A stretch of 64,000 bases of DNA from positions 186,001 through 250,000 of the forward strand of contig JAXMEQ010000002.1 in assembly GCA_046348225.1 (NCBI GenBank), read 5' to 3'. The notes beneath the pieces are model-generated. The model saw only the letters and a program-made list of their open reading frames with translations. It made no database searches and was not told where the DNA came from. The position numbers and the translations under genes are program-made. Every line of letters begins with the position of its first letter. The first letter of the stretch is position 1. The DNA comes from JAXMEQ01 sp046348225. GTDB lineage: Bacteria > Pseudomonadota > Gammaproteobacteria > Burkholderiales > Burkholderiaceae_C. This document shows, in pieces, positions 63,653 to 64,000 of the stretch.

Positions 63653-64000
63653 CTAGATGTAGGCCGGACTGTTTAACGGCGCGTGCCGGATGTGCAGCGA
63701 CGCGTCCAGCGCTGCCAGGTGGTTGGCATTGCGCCCGAGAATCCGCGCCGCCAGTGGCAGGTAGTGGGTTTCCTCGAAGCGCGCATGTGCCAGGTAGGTG
63801 GCCACAAGGCGCTGCACGGCCGGTGCCTCCAGCGCTGCCGGCTTGCCCCTGGCGGCAGCCTTCAGCGGGGCTTCCAGCGCCTTCCATTGCGCTTCAACAT
63901 CGCGGTGCTCCCGGGTCAGGCGCTCGGCCAGGGCCGCAACCAGCGCGGCCTCGTCGCCCGGCATGGCGCTGCGCTGCACCGACGGGAAAAGCACCTTTTC
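63653..64000 (-). CDS. Hemerythrin-like protein, 3' part, cut by the window end
   Basis: The frame is open to the window edge, where it reads EKVLFPSV, typical of the region after the first iron ligands in hemerythrin HHE proteins. The visible 115 or so residues include LTREHRDVEAQWKALE and YLAHARFEETHYLPLAARIL, whose His and Glu residues fit the second half of the di-iron site. The N-terminus lies outside, so length and start are unknown. Confidence 0.7.
   Translation of the reverse strand, partial: EKVLFPSVQRSAMPGDEAALVAALAERLTREHRDVEAQWKALEAPLKAAARGKPAALEAPAVQRLVATYLAHARFEETHYLPLAARILGRNANHLAALDASLHIRHAPLNSPAYI

Overview
The window is a GC-rich, gene-dense piece of a betaproteobacterial chromosome, most likely from the family Comamonadaceae (Burkholderiales). 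This rests on the gene order and protein families seen by reading: the block rpsB-tsf-pyrH-frr-uppS-cdsA-dxr-rseP-bamA-skp-lpxD-fabZ-lpxA-lpxB-rnhB, PhaR with 3-hydroxybutyrate dehydrogenase, and mfd beside ispDF. No insertion sequence, prophage, CRISPR array, rRNA or integrase is visible, and no stretch over 300 bases lacks a gene.

Layout. 1-3448 (+): an arsenic operon, arsR - circularly permuted ATP-grasp ligase - arsI-like dioxygenase - arsC - aquaporin, with a promoter and a 10-bp-arm operator overlapping the arsR start. 3435-9775: glmM, folP, ftsH, rlmE (-), yhbY (+), a DUF4149 membrane protein and greA (-). 9888-15252 (-): carB, carA and a TrmH-family RNA methyltransferase. 15249-29450 (-): the long envelope and translation block from rpsB down to rnhB. 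29627-36864: amidase, D-amino-acid dehydrogenase-like oxidase, methyltransferase and NAD(P)HX repair enzyme (+), an AraC regulator (-), an alpha/beta hydrolase with a probable 3' frameshift (+), and an SDR (-). 36892-43719: rnr, tRNA-Leu(CAG), rimO, phaR, tRNA-Val(GAC) and relA. 43738-49771: hydrolase, bdhA, SIMPL protein, an OmpR/EnvZ-type pair, ispF and ispD. 49848-55912 (+): mfd, a CbiM-like membrane protein, serB and an AI-2E/PerM family transporter. 55928-64000: a 7TMR-DISM histidine kinase coupled to phoD, an HSL-type esterase, an aldo/keto reductase, an unknown protein, a tandem-FHA protein and the 3' part of a hemerythrin-like gene.

How the genes work together. The left end is an inducible arsenic detoxification unit: ArsC reduces arsenate, the channel lets arsenite out, and the ArsI-like enzyme may attack organoarsenicals. 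The ATP-grasp enzyme is unexplained. The central block makes ribosomal protein S2 and EF-Ts, UMP, ribosome recycling factor, undecaprenyl-PP, CDP-diacylglycerol, isoprenoid precursors (dxr here, ispD and ispF about 25 kb away), the outer-membrane protein machinery and lipid A.

The most unusual signal is a dispersed element of exactly 40 bp, found eight times in 64 kb. It ends in the inverted repeat GCTAT-N7-ATAGC. Six copies lie inside genes. Five of those are in the same orientation and the same reading frame, and they appear to replace normal protein sequence without changing its length.
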